Below, piece by piece: positions 7,911 through 16,198 of a DNA stretch of 64,000 nucleotides. The notes under the pieces were generated by a model. The model did no database searches, was not told the origin of the DNA, and saw only the letters and a program-made list of their open reading frames with translations. The stretch's first letter is position 1. Every line of letters starts with the position of its first letter. The DNA comes from CAWBRT01 sp963832785 (GTDB taxonomy: Bacteria > Acidobacteriota > Terriglobia > Terriglobales > Acidobacteriaceae). The stretch covers positions 1,798,001 through 1,862,000 of the forward strand of contig CAWHVF010000005.1 in assembly GCA_963832785.1 (NCBI GenBank), given 5' to 3'. Made by a program: the position numbers and the translations under genes.

Positions 7911-9719
7911 TTGGATTTACTGTTTCTGGACGGCCATAATCCTGACGATATTGGCACGTGGGAAAAGCTGGTGGCGGATGCCCCCGTTCCCGACGTTTAT
8001 TATCGGCCGGGATATGTGCGCGCATACTCGGCGGCAGATAGCAGTCACCCGGCCGCGATTGTAATCAGAACTGGCGCTACTCGTGTACTTTGTCCGCTCC
8101 TTATTCGCGAATTCGACGCGGGCGGCCGGCATTGGCGAGACGGCATTAGCCCTTACGGCTATGGTGGACTGCTGCAGTTATCCGGGCCTACTCATCCCGA
8201 CCAATGCGTGGTCGAAGATATCTTTGCCCAATTGCGGGAGTGGGGTCGTTCCACAAATCTGGCGGCGCTTACGCTTCGCTTGCATCCCCTGATGGATCAG
8301 GAAGCCCGCTGGCGGCTGCCGGAGGTCGAGAGTAAATGGATACGCGTATTTCCACGTAGCGAAACTACCGCTATTTCTCTTGGCTGCTGGGACGATGCCC
8401 GGGGATGCTTGGAAGGCATGAGCAAGGGCCGGCGCTACGACCTGAAGAGGGCGCGCTCCGCGCTTCGCATCCACATCGCCGAAGGGCTGGCTGCGGAAGA
8501 ACGCCTGGACACCTTTTCCGCGCTTTACCGGGAAGCCATGAAGTTCCTGGGGGCGGATGAATTCTTTCTTTTCCCGGACGAGTACTTTCACTCCCTGGCG
8601 CGTGAGCTGAGAGAGGGATTCGCAGTAGCGATCACATTTGCAGACGAGGTTCCCGTAGGTTCGGCAATTTTCATCCGCGGCCGCAGCTTCGCCCACTATC
8701 ATCTCGCGTGCAGCAACGAGCAGGGCCGCCATTCTGGCGCCGCGACGTTCCTGCTTATGGCAGGTTGCCAGTGGGCACGGCAACATAGCTGTTCGCTGTT
8801 GCATCTGGGCGGCGGATTGCAAAACAACGACAAGCTGTGGAGCTTTAAGAAAAGTTTCGGCGGCGGATCGTTTTACTACTCCTATCTGACCCTGCTGGCG
8901 GACATGGAGCAGTATGAACTGCTGTCCAACTGCACAGGCGCTCCTTTCCCGTATTTCATGTCCCGGGAACGGGTTGAGACTGAGTCAAAGCCGCCGCTTC
9001 CAGCCACGGTAGCCAGACCGGCGGCAGCGGTGCGAGCGCCGGCGATCCACCTGACGCAGACCAAAGTGGTCGGCATTGGAGCCGGCGGCCACGCCAAAGT
9101 AATCATGGACATTCTGGCCGATTCTCACAACCTGAAGGTCGTCGGACTTGTGGAATTGGCCACGCGTTTGTTCGGCGAGGCGATCGAAGGAGTGACCATC
9201 CTGGGCGGCGACGAACTCTTGCCGCAGTTGTGGGCCGAGGGGATTCGCTCTGCGTTTATCGGGATAGGCGGGGTCGGCGATAATCAACCTCGCGCCCAAG
9301 CATTCCAACGGGTTTTGCAGCTCGGGTTCAATGTGATAAACGCCATTCACCGGCGGGCGGTCGTAGCACGCTCGGCAAAGCTTGGCTCGGGCGTATGCAT
9401 TATGGCCGGCGTGGTGGTCAACCCTGGTGCAGTGATTGGCGACAACGTCATACTCAACTCTAATTCCACCATCGAACATGACTGCATCATTGGCGATCAT
9501 TCGCATATTGCTCCGGGTGTGACCTTGTCCGGGTCGGTGCAGGTCGGACGGCTTAGCCATCTCGGCACCGGAAGCAGCGTACGCCAGGGGGTTCGCATTG
9601 GCGAACGCGCAATAGTCGGCGTTGGCTCCGCCGTACTTCACGATGTCCCTGACGGGGCTATTGTTGTCGGGGTCCCAGCCAGGCCGATCGGCACCAACCG
9701 TATCCGTAAGCCGGAGTGA
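7911..9719 (+). CDS. Fusion: FemAB/BioF2-like acyltransferase + NeuD/PglD-like acetyltransferase
   Basis: A two-domain 602-residue protein. Residues ~1-345 form a FemAB-like GNAT fold (BioF2-type): VYYRPGYVRAY, PYGYGGLL, GRRYDLKRARSAL, HYHLACSNEQGRHSGAATFLL and LHLGGG. A Pro/Ala-rich linker (~350-382) leads into a NeuD/PglD sugar acyltransferase: a Rossmann-like KVVGIGAGGHAKVIMDIL at ~384, then hexapeptide-repeat turns (SGVCIMAGVVVNPGAVIGDNVI, HDCIIGDHSHIAPGV) and the terminal VVGVPARPIG. Translation starts at TTG with AGGAG at 7898-7902, 8 nt upstream. The C-terminal half fits LegH, the N-acetyltransferase step of legionaminic acid synthesis, or NeuD-type O-acetylation. The N-terminal half is a paralogue of the stand-alone protein at 16199 and could add an amino-acyl or other acyl group. 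The stop overlaps a GTG by 4 bp, but the next gene probably starts 12 bp further on. Confidence 0.9.
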   Translation: MDLLFLDGHNPDDIGTWEKLVADAPVPDVYYRPGYVRAYSAADSSHPAAIVIRTGATRVLCPLLIREFDAGGRHWRDGISPYGYGGLLQLSGPTHPDQCVVEDIFAQLREWGRSTNLAALTLRLHPLMDQEARWRLPEVESKWIRVFPRSETTAISLGCWDDARGCLEGMSKGRRYDLKRARSALRIHIAEGLAAEERLDTFSALYREAMKFLGADEFFLFPDEYFHSLARELREGFAVAITFADEVPVGSAIFIRGRSFAHYHLACSNEQGRHSGAATFLLMAGCQWARQHSCSLLHLGGGLQNNDKLWSFKKSFGGGSFYYSYLTLLADMEQYELLSNCTGAPFPYFMSRERVETESKPPLPATVARPAAAVRAPAIHLTQTKVVGIGAGGHAKVIMDILADSHNLKVVGLVELATRLFGEAIEGVTILGGDELLPQLWAEGIRSAFIGIGGVGDNQPRAQAFQRVLQLGFNVINAIHRRAVVARSAKLGSGVCIMAGVVVNPGAVIGDNVILNSNSTIEHDCIIGDHSHIAPGVTLSGSVQVGRLSHLGTGSSVRQGVRIGERAIVGVGSAVLHDVPDGAIVVGVPARPIGTNRIRKPE

Positions 9720-9730
9720 GGAGGAAAACC

Positions 9731-10807
9731 TTGTCACAACCGAGCATGTCATTGGCCTTGCCGCTGGTAGGGCCTAGCTGTTCTGTACGTGACACGATGC
9801 TGGTTATCGACCGGTGTGCGAAAGGAATTGCCATCGTCGTCGATGAACAGCAGCATCTTCTGGCCACGATTACTGACGGAGACATCCGTCGTGCGATCCT
9901 GGCGGGGATGAATCTCGATCAACCGGTGATGCAGCTGAAAAATCAATCGGGGAATCCGCGCCATTCGCCGGTCACTGCCCCGCTGGGCGCTTCGGAAGCC
10001 GGACTCCTTGCGACAATGAATGAGCGCAAGATAAGGCAAATACCGTTGCTCGACGACGACGGCCGAGTCCGCGGTCTTGCCTTATGGCATGACTTGATGA
10101 AACAGCGGGAGTTGCCGGTCAATGGCGTCATCATGGCCGGTGGCTACGGCAAGCGGCTGATGCCACTGACAGAGCATACCCCTAAGCCAATGCTTCCTGT
10201 TAATGGGCACCCGCTGATGGAGCACATGCTGAATAAGCTCAGACAATCCGGCATACGGTCAGTAAGCGTCACTACGCATTACTTGAGCGATAGCATCACA
10301 CAGCACTTCAAGGACGGCGCCGAATTTGGGTTGAACCTGAACTACGTTTATGAAGAGGAGCCGATGGGTACCGCTGGCGCCCTGGCAAAGATTCCACGCG
10401 GCACTGAGCCGCTGCTGGTAATAAATGGTGACATCCTGACCGGGGTAGACGCTCGCGCCATGCTCGATTTTCACCGCGAACATAACGCCAATTTGACCGT
10501 CGGCGTCCGCCAGTATGACATTGAAGTTCCTTTTGGAGTAGTGGAAACTAAAGGCGTAAGTGTTTTGGGCATCACGGAAAAACCGGTATTGCGCCACTTC
10601 ATCAATGCAGGCATCTACATGGTCGATCCGGACCTGTGCCAACTGGTGCCACCGGACCGGCATTTCGATATGCCAGACCTGATTGCGGCGGCGATTGCCG
10701 CGGGCCGGCTCGTGATCTGCTTCCCGGTACGTGAATACTGGCTTGATATTGGCCGCGTCGAGCATTATGAGAAGGCGAGGGCGGACGTGGCGGAGGGAAT
10801 AGTTTGA
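9731..10807 (+). CDS. CBS-domain sugar nucleotidyltransferase (PtmE-like)
   Basis: Two CBS motifs (about residues 5-120, with GIAIVVDEQQHLLATITDGDIRRAIL and IRQIPLLDDDGRVRGLALW) precede a nucleotidyltransferase domain (about 125-358). The latter starts NGVIMAGGYGKRLMPLTEHTPKPMLPVNG, the classic G-x-G-x-R-L...PK-P pattern, and continues with EEPMGTAGAL and VINGDILTG. This architecture is that of Campylobacter PtmE, which makes GDP-glucosamine from glucosamine-1-phosphate and GTP for legionaminic acid. The start is TTG at 9731: AGGAGG at 9719-9724 lies exactly 6 nt before it, while the GTG at 9716 has no ribosome binding site. The gene's stop overlaps the TTG start of the next gene (TTGA), so they are coupled. 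GDP rather than UDP or CDP specificity is by analogy. Confidence 0.9.
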   Translation: MSQPSMSLALPLVGPSCSVRDTMLVIDRCAKGIAIVVDEQQHLLATITDGDIRRAILAGMNLDQPVMQLKNQSGNPRHSPVTAPLGASEAGLLATMNERKIRQIPLLDDDGRVRGLALWHDLMKQRELPVNGVIMAGGYGKRLMPLTEHTPKPMLPVNGHPLMEHMLNKLRQSGIRSVSVTTHYLSDSITQHFKDGAEFGLNLNYVYEEEPMGTAGALAKIPRGTEPLLVINGDILTGVDARAMLDFHREHNANLTVGVRQYDIEVPFGVVETKGVSVLGITEKPVLRHFINAGIYMVDPDLCQLVPPDRHFDMPDLIAAAIAAGRLVICFPVREYWLDIGRVEHYEKARADVAEGIV

Positions 10808-11796
10808 CCGACAATAATTGGCAGGGGCGCAAGGTCCTGGTCACGGGCGCAGGCGGCTTTATCGGCAGCCACCTGGCAGAGAGGCTGACGGAGGCCGGCG
10901 CCAGGGTTCGCGCTTTGGTGCGGTACACGTCGACAGGAAAGTGGGGCTGGCTGGAAAAGTCCGCTGCCAAGCATGACATACAAGTCGTACAGGGCGACGT
11001 AGCCGATTTTTGCTGCGTGCGCGATGCCATGCGTAACCGGGATGTGGTCTTCCATCTGGCGGCGCTGATCGGAATTCCCTACTCTTACGTCGCCCCGCAG
11101 TCATATGTGCGTACCAATGTCGATGGCACTTTGAACGTTTTGCAGGCGGCTCGCGAACTGGGAACCGAACGCGTGGTTTGTACTTCGACCAGCGAAGTTT
11201 ATGGTACGGCGCAGTATGTGCCCATCGATGAGAAGCATCCGCTGCAAGGGCAGTCGCCTTACTCGGCCAGCAAGATCGCCGCGGACAAATTAGCCGAGGC
11301 GTATTATCTATCGTTCGGCCTGCCAGTCGTTATCGCCCGGCCATTCAATACCTATGGTCCGCGGCAATCGGCGCGCGCGGTGATTCCGGCAATAATAACC
11401 CAGGCATTGACGGGCAAAGAGATTCATCTCGGCTCATTACAGCCAACGCGCGACTTCAACTTTGTCGCCGATACAGCTGAAGCATTCCTTTTCGCCGCCG
11501 GTAGTGAGCGGGCAGCCGGTCAGGTCATAAACTTCGGAACGGGCGTTGAAATCAGCATTGGCGAACTGGTGAACATGGTAGGCCGGCTGATGGGGAAGAA
11601 ATTAGAGGTGATCACCGAGGAGCAGCGTGTCCGTCCGGAGAACAGCGAAGTAGGCCGGCTGTGTGCGGACGCCACCAAGGCCCGCGAACTCCTCGGCTGG
11701 AAGCCACACTTCACCCTGGAGGACGGCCTGCGGCAGACGATTGCGTGGGTGGAAGGCAATCTCCAGGAATATCGCATCGGGAGCTACACGCTCTGA
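10804..11796 (+). CDS. NAD-dependent sugar-nucleotide 4,6-dehydratase (LegB-like SDR)
   Basis: An extended short-chain dehydrogenase of 330 residues. It has the NAD-binding GAGGFIGSHLAERL at about 13-26, VFHLAALIGIPYSY, the catalytic TSTSEVYG and YSASKIAADKLAEAY (Tyr-x-x-x-Lys), and RPFNTYGPRQSARAVIP. The TSTSEVYG serine/threonine/glutamate arrangement is that of 4,6-dehydratases rather than simple epimerases. LegB removes water from GDP- or UDP-GlcNAc to give the 4-keto-6-deoxy sugar that starts legionaminic acid synthesis. The TTG start overlaps the previous stop and has GGAGGG at 10792-10797, 6 nt upstream. Directly after the PtmE-like enzyme, this completes a plausible activation-dehydration pair. 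Confidence 0.9.
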   Translation: MTDNNWQGRKVLVTGAGGFIGSHLAERLTEAGARVRALVRYTSTGKWGWLEKSAAKHDIQVVQGDVADFCCVRDAMRNRDVVFHLAALIGIPYSYVAPQSYVRTNVDGTLNVLQAARELGTERVVCTSTSEVYGTAQYVPIDEKHPLQGQSPYSASKIAADKLAEAYYLSFGLPVVIARPFNTYGPRQSARAVIPAIITQALTGKEIHLGSLQPTRDFNFVADTAEAFLFAAGSERAAGQVINFGTGVEISIGELVNMVGRLMGKKLEVITEEQRVRPENSEVGRLCADATKARELLGWKPHFTLEDGLRQTIAWVEGNLQEYRIGSYTL

Positions 11797-11824
11797 TGAG
11801 GCTAATCAACGGGATCAGGCGACA

Positions 11825-12775
11825 ATGTTAAGGGCTTCGTGGCGATGGTTGCGGGATCGAATACCTTTCCGCCTCCTGTTACCCTTGTATTACCTGGATT
11901 GTCGGGTGCGCTACTATCCACCTCAGGATAGGATACGCCGTAAATACCACCTGCCTTTGCTCGATGAAATCGACTTGACGGAATATAAGCACAGCGATAC
12001 CCTTTTCGTCCTGGGTAGCGGCCCGTCGATAAACCGAATCTCGCCGGAGAGATGGCAGGCAATCGCGGCCCATGACAGCGTTGGGTTCAACTTCTGGCCA
12101 TATCATCCATTTAGACCTACGTTTTATTTTACTGAGGGCGGCCCGGAGGCGGACCAGGTCAAGGCGTATAAGGAATTGAGTGCCAACCGCGCGGATTACG
12201 CCGAGATTCCCAAAATAATCACGGACTTACATGCTTCCAACAGTGCCGTATTGCCCCACTTTTCGGAAGCCTGGCGTAAGAACCTGTTTGCCGCCTATAC
12301 CATACCCGGCGCGGCCCGCACAGACGAGGAGTTCGCAAAACTCGTCTCGTACTTGGCTAAGCGCGGGGTTTTCTCCCCGCAATCGCGTCTCCGCTATTTG
12401 TTTAAGCACTGCGCAACCCTGTCGTCAATGGTCGTGTTCGGAGTTAAGCTGCAATACAAGCGCATCGTGCTCTGCGGGGTCGATCTCACCTCCAGCCAGA
12501 CTTACTACCATGACAAGAGCCAGTTCCCTACATCGGCTAAGATGCGGATTCCCAGTTCTCCCAAGCATATTACTATGATCCGCCACTCGTGGGCCACGAC
12601 GCCGATTGATGTTGTGCTGTATGAGCTGAATCGCCAGGTACTCCGCCCTGCCGGTATCCAATTGTATGTTGAGCACGACCGCTCCGCGCTTTATCCCAAT
12701 ATCCCACTTGCGCCGGATAGCATTTTTACCATTCCCTCAGCCCAACCTGCTATAACACCAGGGCCATCCCATTGA
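11825..12775 (+). CDS. GT42-like (sialyltransferase-fold) protein, candidate nonulosonic acid transferase
   Basis: 316 residues from the ATG at 11825, 28 bp after the LegB-like gene. The region TLFVLGSGPSINRI (GSGPSIN at 64-70) matches the CMP-binding G-x-GPS motif at the start of GT42 sialyltransferases such as Campylobacter CstII. A later block, MVVFGVKLQYKRIVLCGVDLTS, resembles the CstII strand-helix ending in a 'GxDF/L' motif. RHSWATTPIDVVLYEL (H254) is placed like the catalytic-histidine segment GHSKNTDI of CstII, and is followed by a C-terminal strand in the same order. The same fold family includes Maf/DUF115 flagellin-modifying proteins. A membrane-associated N-terminus (LRDRIPFRLLLPLYYLD) is possible. 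As the only gene of this kind next to the CMP-sugar pathway, it is the best candidate to transfer the nonulosonic acid. Motif similarity was judged by eye. Confidence 0.68.
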   Translation: MLRASWRWLRDRIPFRLLLPLYYLDCRVRYYPPQDRIRRKYHLPLLDEIDLTEYKHSDTLFVLGSGPSINRISPERWQAIAAHDSVGFNFWPYHPFRPTFYFTEGGPEADQVKAYKELSANRADYAEIPKIITDLHASNSAVLPHFSEAWRKNLFAAYTIPGAARTDEEFAKLVSYLAKRGVFSPQSRLRYLFKHCATLSSMVVFGVKLQYKRIVLCGVDLTSSQTYYHDKSQFPTSAKMRIPSSPKHITMIRHSWATTPIDVVLYELNRQVLRPAGIQLYVEHDRSALYPNIPLAPDSIFTIPSAQPAITPGPSH

Positions 12776-12797
12776 CTCGGTTCCCCAGGACTTGCTT

Positions 12798-14102
12798 GTG
12801 AGTTCAGAACCACAGGCTTCCGCCAAGCTTGACAGGCGCTATCCGGAAGCGGCTATCCCGCCTCGCCGCGACTCCAAACGCATCCTTTACATGACTTTCG
12901 AGGGCGTGCTGGAACCACTGGGCCGGTCTCAGGTCTTGCGGTATTTGTTTGGGCTTATCGAGTGCGGGTTTTCATATGATCTCATTTCGCTGGAACGCGA
13001 GCGGGATTTGGTGGACACGGCCGTCGTAACCGAAACGGAACGACTGCTTCGGCAGCATGGTGTTGAGTGGATATGGCTGCCGTACCGCCAGGGTAGCGCT
13101 AAAGCGGTGCTGGAAAATATCCGCGCCATGACGGGCGCCGCCCGCCAGCTGATCCGAAACAAGAACATCGGCCTGGTGCACGCCCGCGCCCACGTGCCAG
13201 CCCTGATCGCCTGGTATCTCCGCCTGCGCACCCGGGTTCCTTACCTGTTCGACGCCCGCGGCTACTGGATAGACGAGAAAGTCGCCGAAGGTCTGTGGTT
13301 CACGCGCCCGAGTACCTATGCCATTGCGAAGCGGCTGGAAAGGTGGATGTTCAGGTCGGCGGCGGCAGTGGTGACCCTGACCGGAGTGATGGCGAACGAC
13401 CTGCGAAGCAGCACACTGCGCGATAAGCCCTCCATCCCAATCGAAGTCATCCCGACTTGCGCCGATTTCGAGGAATTTAGCCTAGACTCCAAGTCGTTGA
13501 ATTTGGTTCCGGAGGAAATTCGACGACGCCTCGAAGGTAAGCTGGTAATCGGCATAATCGGCTCCATCAATGCCTCATACTACATACAGGAGGGTGTGGC
13601 CCTGTTTTGCTTTCTGCGGCAACTCCGCCCAGATGCACATCTACTTTTTGTTACCAGGCAACGTGAGTGGGCCCAGGAACTGGTGAAGGCGGTGGGACTT
13701 TCCGACGATGATTGCACGATTGCGCAGGCTCGGCACCAAGATATGCCCGGTTGGCTGCTTTTAATGGACTGGGGGCTCTTGCTGCTAAAAGAGACTTTCG
13801 CCAAGCGGGGATCTATGCCGACGAAATTGGCGGAAATGCTGGCTTGCGGTGTGCGTCCGATTCAGTATGGCTGCAACTCCGAGGTCAGAGAAAAAGTGCG
13901 TGAGGCGGGTTCCGGGATTATTCTGCCGGACGTCTCGGAGGTGACGCTGAGGTGCGCCGCCGGGCAGATCGCCTCCACCGCCCTCAACTCGGAGCCGCTG
14001 CAACGGGCGCGGCAGATCTCCCGGGACTGGTTCAGCGCCGAGTCGGGAATTAAGAAATACGAGTCATTACTCGCCCGATCTCTTGATGGCCTTCGGTTCT
14101 GA
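12798..14102 (+). CDS. Glycosyltransferase family 4 (GT-B fold)
   Basis: A 434-residue cytoplasmic glycosyltransferase. The N-terminal domain starts RILYMTFEGVLEPLGRSQVLRYL, a pattern common in GT4 enzymes of exopolysaccharide loci, and continues with VHARAHVPALIAWYLRLR and YLFDARGYWIDEK. The C-terminal nucleotide-sugar domain has VIGIIGSINASYYI and KRGSMPTKLAEMLACGVRPI (the EX7E-like region is weak). GTG at 12798 is chosen because AGGA at 12787-12790 lies 7 nt upstream; a TTG at 12792 would sit too close to it. It is the last gene of the plus-strand operon and faces the minus-strand GT2 gene across an 80-bp gap that shows no clear terminator. Confidence 0.85.
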   Translation: MSSEPQASAKLDRRYPEAAIPPRRDSKRILYMTFEGVLEPLGRSQVLRYLFGLIECGFSYDLISLERERDLVDTAVVTETERLLRQHGVEWIWLPYRQGSAKAVLENIRAMTGAARQLIRNKNIGLVHARAHVPALIAWYLRLRTRVPYLFDARGYWIDEKVAEGLWFTRPSTYAIAKRLERWMFRSAAAVVTLTGVMANDLRSSTLRDKPSIPIEVIPTCADFEEFSLDSKSLNLVPEEIRRRLEGKLVIGIIGSINASYYIQEGVALFCFLRQLRPDAHLLFVTRQREWAQELVKAVGLSDDDCTIAQARHQDMPGWLLLMDWGLLLLKETFAKRGSMPTKLAEMLACGVRPIQYGCNSEVREKVREAGSGIILPDVSEVTLRCAAGQIASTALNSEPLQRARQISRDWFSAESGIKKYESLLARSLDGLRF

Positions 14103-14182
14103 CCTACGAAATCAAGGCTGCGCGGTTGCCGCGTAATGGCTAGCTCTGGTCTGTCCGGCGCGCGTTCGGCGTTCATTGCCGC

Positions 14183-15166
14183 TCAACTGCCGGCGCCGGT
14201 AGCCGGGTCGCGCGGCAGAACCCATTTGCCAGCACGGTTTTGCAGGCCATCAATTATGCCACGAGCCCAACACCGGAAACGAGCGCGCTTATCCGGACGG
14301 ATAAAGCAGATCATAAGCGCCTCCAGTACAACTCGCATCGCCACAATGGCCGCGAACATCAGCGACGGTCGTGTTCGACGGGTAATGAGGACAAGATTGC
14401 GGATCATGTAATAAGTAGTCCAGGGCGGCTTGCGGACGATGTGATAGCTGCCCATAGGCGTGCTCTTAGACACATATTCGTAGCTATCGGCAAAGGAGGC
14501 ATCACAAGCGATTACTTGCCGGTATCCGTGGTCGGCCAAGCGCCACCCATATTCCAGATCTTCCCACCCCATCCACAGTTCGGCCATCGGCAGCAACCCT
14601 GATCGCACCGGCTCCAGTGCGTACAGCGCCCCGTTGCTGCTGCTCCAATACACATCAATCAGATCGCGCTCAGGTTTCTGCCTTGTCAGTTTCGCAGGCA
14701 GGGGGAGCTGGCGCATGCCTGTAATGTTGTATCCACCAGCACTGGACATATAGGCCAGAGGGTATACTGCGCCTATACGAGGCACGGAGACAGCATGTCT
14801 AAGCAGGCACTCAACTACCCCCGGTTGTAATTTTCCGTCATGATTTAGCGCATAGGCGAAGTCAGCGCCGCCTTCGGCCGCAAGCCGCAGCCTCTCCGCC
14901 AGGTTGCCGGCTGATCCGAGGTTCCGATCATATGAGTGGTAGATAACTTCTTGCCATCCGCGGCGCGCGATGAACTCGGGAATCTTACCGGTGCCGAGAC
15001 TGTCGACAATCAGAATACGTTCAAAGAATGAGGCCGCAACAGCGTGAACTTCTTCCAGGATAGTCTCAATCTCACGGTCGTTGCGGAAGGAGGAGACCAC
15101 CAGCCAAACCACGGGGGCCCGTGACCTTGCATCCAAAAGGTTGGAGGGCTCAGTCACGGTGTTCAT
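14183..15166 (-). CDS. Glycosyltransferase family 2
   Basis: A GT-A-fold glycosyltransferase of 327 residues. It opens with VVWLVVSSFRNDREIETIL, then ILIVDSLGTGKIPEF, SYDRNLGSAGNLAERLRLA (the 'N-x-G-x-a-x-g-x' segment of rhamnosyl/galactofuranosyl-type GT2), DFAYALNHDGKLQPG where D/H-D replaces the usual D-D-D, and MGWEDLEYGWRLADHGY as the acceptor/catalytic ED site. A hydrophobic helix near 275-300 suggests membrane association. The start is the ATG at 15166, which overlaps the upstream epimerase stop (ATGA) and has GAGAGG about 8 nt before it. It is the last gene of the minus-strand operon that starts near 21392. Confidence 0.85.
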   Translation of the reverse strand: MNTVTEPSNLLDARSRAPVVWLVVSSFRNDREIETILEEVHAVAASFFERILIVDSLGTGKIPEFIARRGWQEVIYHSYDRNLGSAGNLAERLRLAAEGGADFAYALNHDGKLQPGVVECLLRHAVSVPRIGAVYPLAYMSSAGGYNITGMRQLPLPAKLTRQKPERDLIDVYWSSSNGALYALEPVRSGLLPMAELWMGWEDLEYGWRLADHGYRQVIACDASFADSYEYVSKSTPMGSYHIVRKPPWTTYYMIRNLVLITRRTRPSLMFAAIVAMRVVLEALMICFIRPDKRARFRCWARGIIDGLQNRAGKWVLPRDPATGAGS

Positions 15167-16119
15167 AGATGAGCCTCTCCCGGTATGAGCCGCGGTTGCG
15201 ATCGGAACCATTCGACAGTTCGCTGCAACCCTTCCCCGACACTTACCGAAGGCTTGAAATTGAACTCGGTTTGGAGTCGAGTGAGGTCGGCTCGGATGTG
15301 GCGAATGTCATTTGGCCAAGGCGGCTGCTGGGTAACCGCCAGACGCTTACCTGTCAGCCTCTCCAACTCGGCGATCAAGGACTTGATGCTCGTGTCAATG
15401 CCGGTGCCGACATTATAGATTCGATCGCGGCAGGGCTCCGATAGCAGCAGAAACGCACTCACGGCGTCGTCCACGAAGACAAAATCACGCGACTGCTCGC
15501 CGTCGCCAAAAAGCTTAATCGGGCCGCCGCAAGCGGCCGCCGCCGAGAATTTGCAGGTTACGTTTGCGTAGGGATGGTCGGGGCTTTGCCTTGGACCGTA
15601 AACGTTGAACAGGCGTAGGCACACATAATCGAGCCCGCACATCTGCGAGTACATCGCCAGGAGATGCTCGCCGGCGTATTTCGAAAGGGCATATACGGTG
15701 ATCGGCGAGGCATGGTCGGATTCGCGGCAGAAGCTTTCCGGCCTGTTGCCGTACACGGTGGAACTCGAGGCGAAGATAATGCGCGTACCAGGATTCAACC
15801 GGGCCAAGTCCACCACGCGGAGGAGCCCTTTGAGGTTTATGTCAATGTATTCGTCCGGATCGTGGAGACTGTCGTAGCCGGAGATGAGCGCGGCCAAATG
15901 ATATATGCGCTTAACGCCTATAAGGGCCTCCCTATGAGCGTCAAGATTCAGCACCGAATCCTGGATAAACGTGATTTTGCCTTCTAAGTGTGCGAGATTG
16001 TGCAGATGCCCCGACGAGAGGTCATCCAGCACAACAACTTCATGGCCTCGGCTCACGAGTTGGTCGCACAGATGTGATCCAATGAACCCAGCTCCGCCGG
16101 TCACCAGAACCTTTGCCAT
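15163..16119 (-). CDS. NAD-dependent nucleotide-sugar epimerase/dehydratase
   Basis: A 318-residue extended SDR: KVLVTGGAGFIGSHLCDQLVSRG at the N-terminus, VVVLDDLSSGHLHNL as the adenosine-binding loop typical of GalE-like enzymes, IYHLAALISG, FASSSTVYG and the catalytic YALSKYAGEHLL (YxxxK). LRLFNVYGPRQSPDHPY and LFGDGEQSRDFVFVDDAV complete the sugar-nucleotide site. The overall pattern is closest to UDP-glucose/UDP-GlcNAc 4-epimerases (GalE/WbpP-type). GAGG lies 8 nt before the ATG. It is coupled to the GT2 gene downstream by an ATGA overlap. The exact sugar cannot be told from the sequence. Confidence 0.88.
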   Translation of the reverse strand: MAKVLVTGGAGFIGSHLCDQLVSRGHEVVVLDDLSSGHLHNLAHLEGKITFIQDSVLNLDAHREALIGVKRIYHLAALISGYDSLHDPDEYIDINLKGLLRVVDLARLNPGTRIIFASSSTVYGNRPESFCRESDHASPITVYALSKYAGEHLLAMYSQMCGLDYVCLRLFNVYGPRQSPDHPYANVTCKFSAAAACGGPIKLFGDGEQSRDFVFVDDAVSAFLLLSEPCRDRIYNVGTGIDTSIKSLIAELERLTGKRLAVTQQPPWPNDIRHIRADLTRLQTEFNFKPSVSVGEGLQRTVEWFRSQPRLIPGEAHL

Positions 16120-16198
16120 TGTTGGGTCCTCACTCCATATTTCCGCCGATCAAGCGTTCAAGGATCTTTAACTCAAGAAGACGGCAGGTTGTAACCAG

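Noticed and set aside
14103..14182. Possible bidirectional terminator between the convergent glycosyltransferase genes
   Set aside because: Some GC-rich inverted segments exist but no stem followed by a T-run on either strand.
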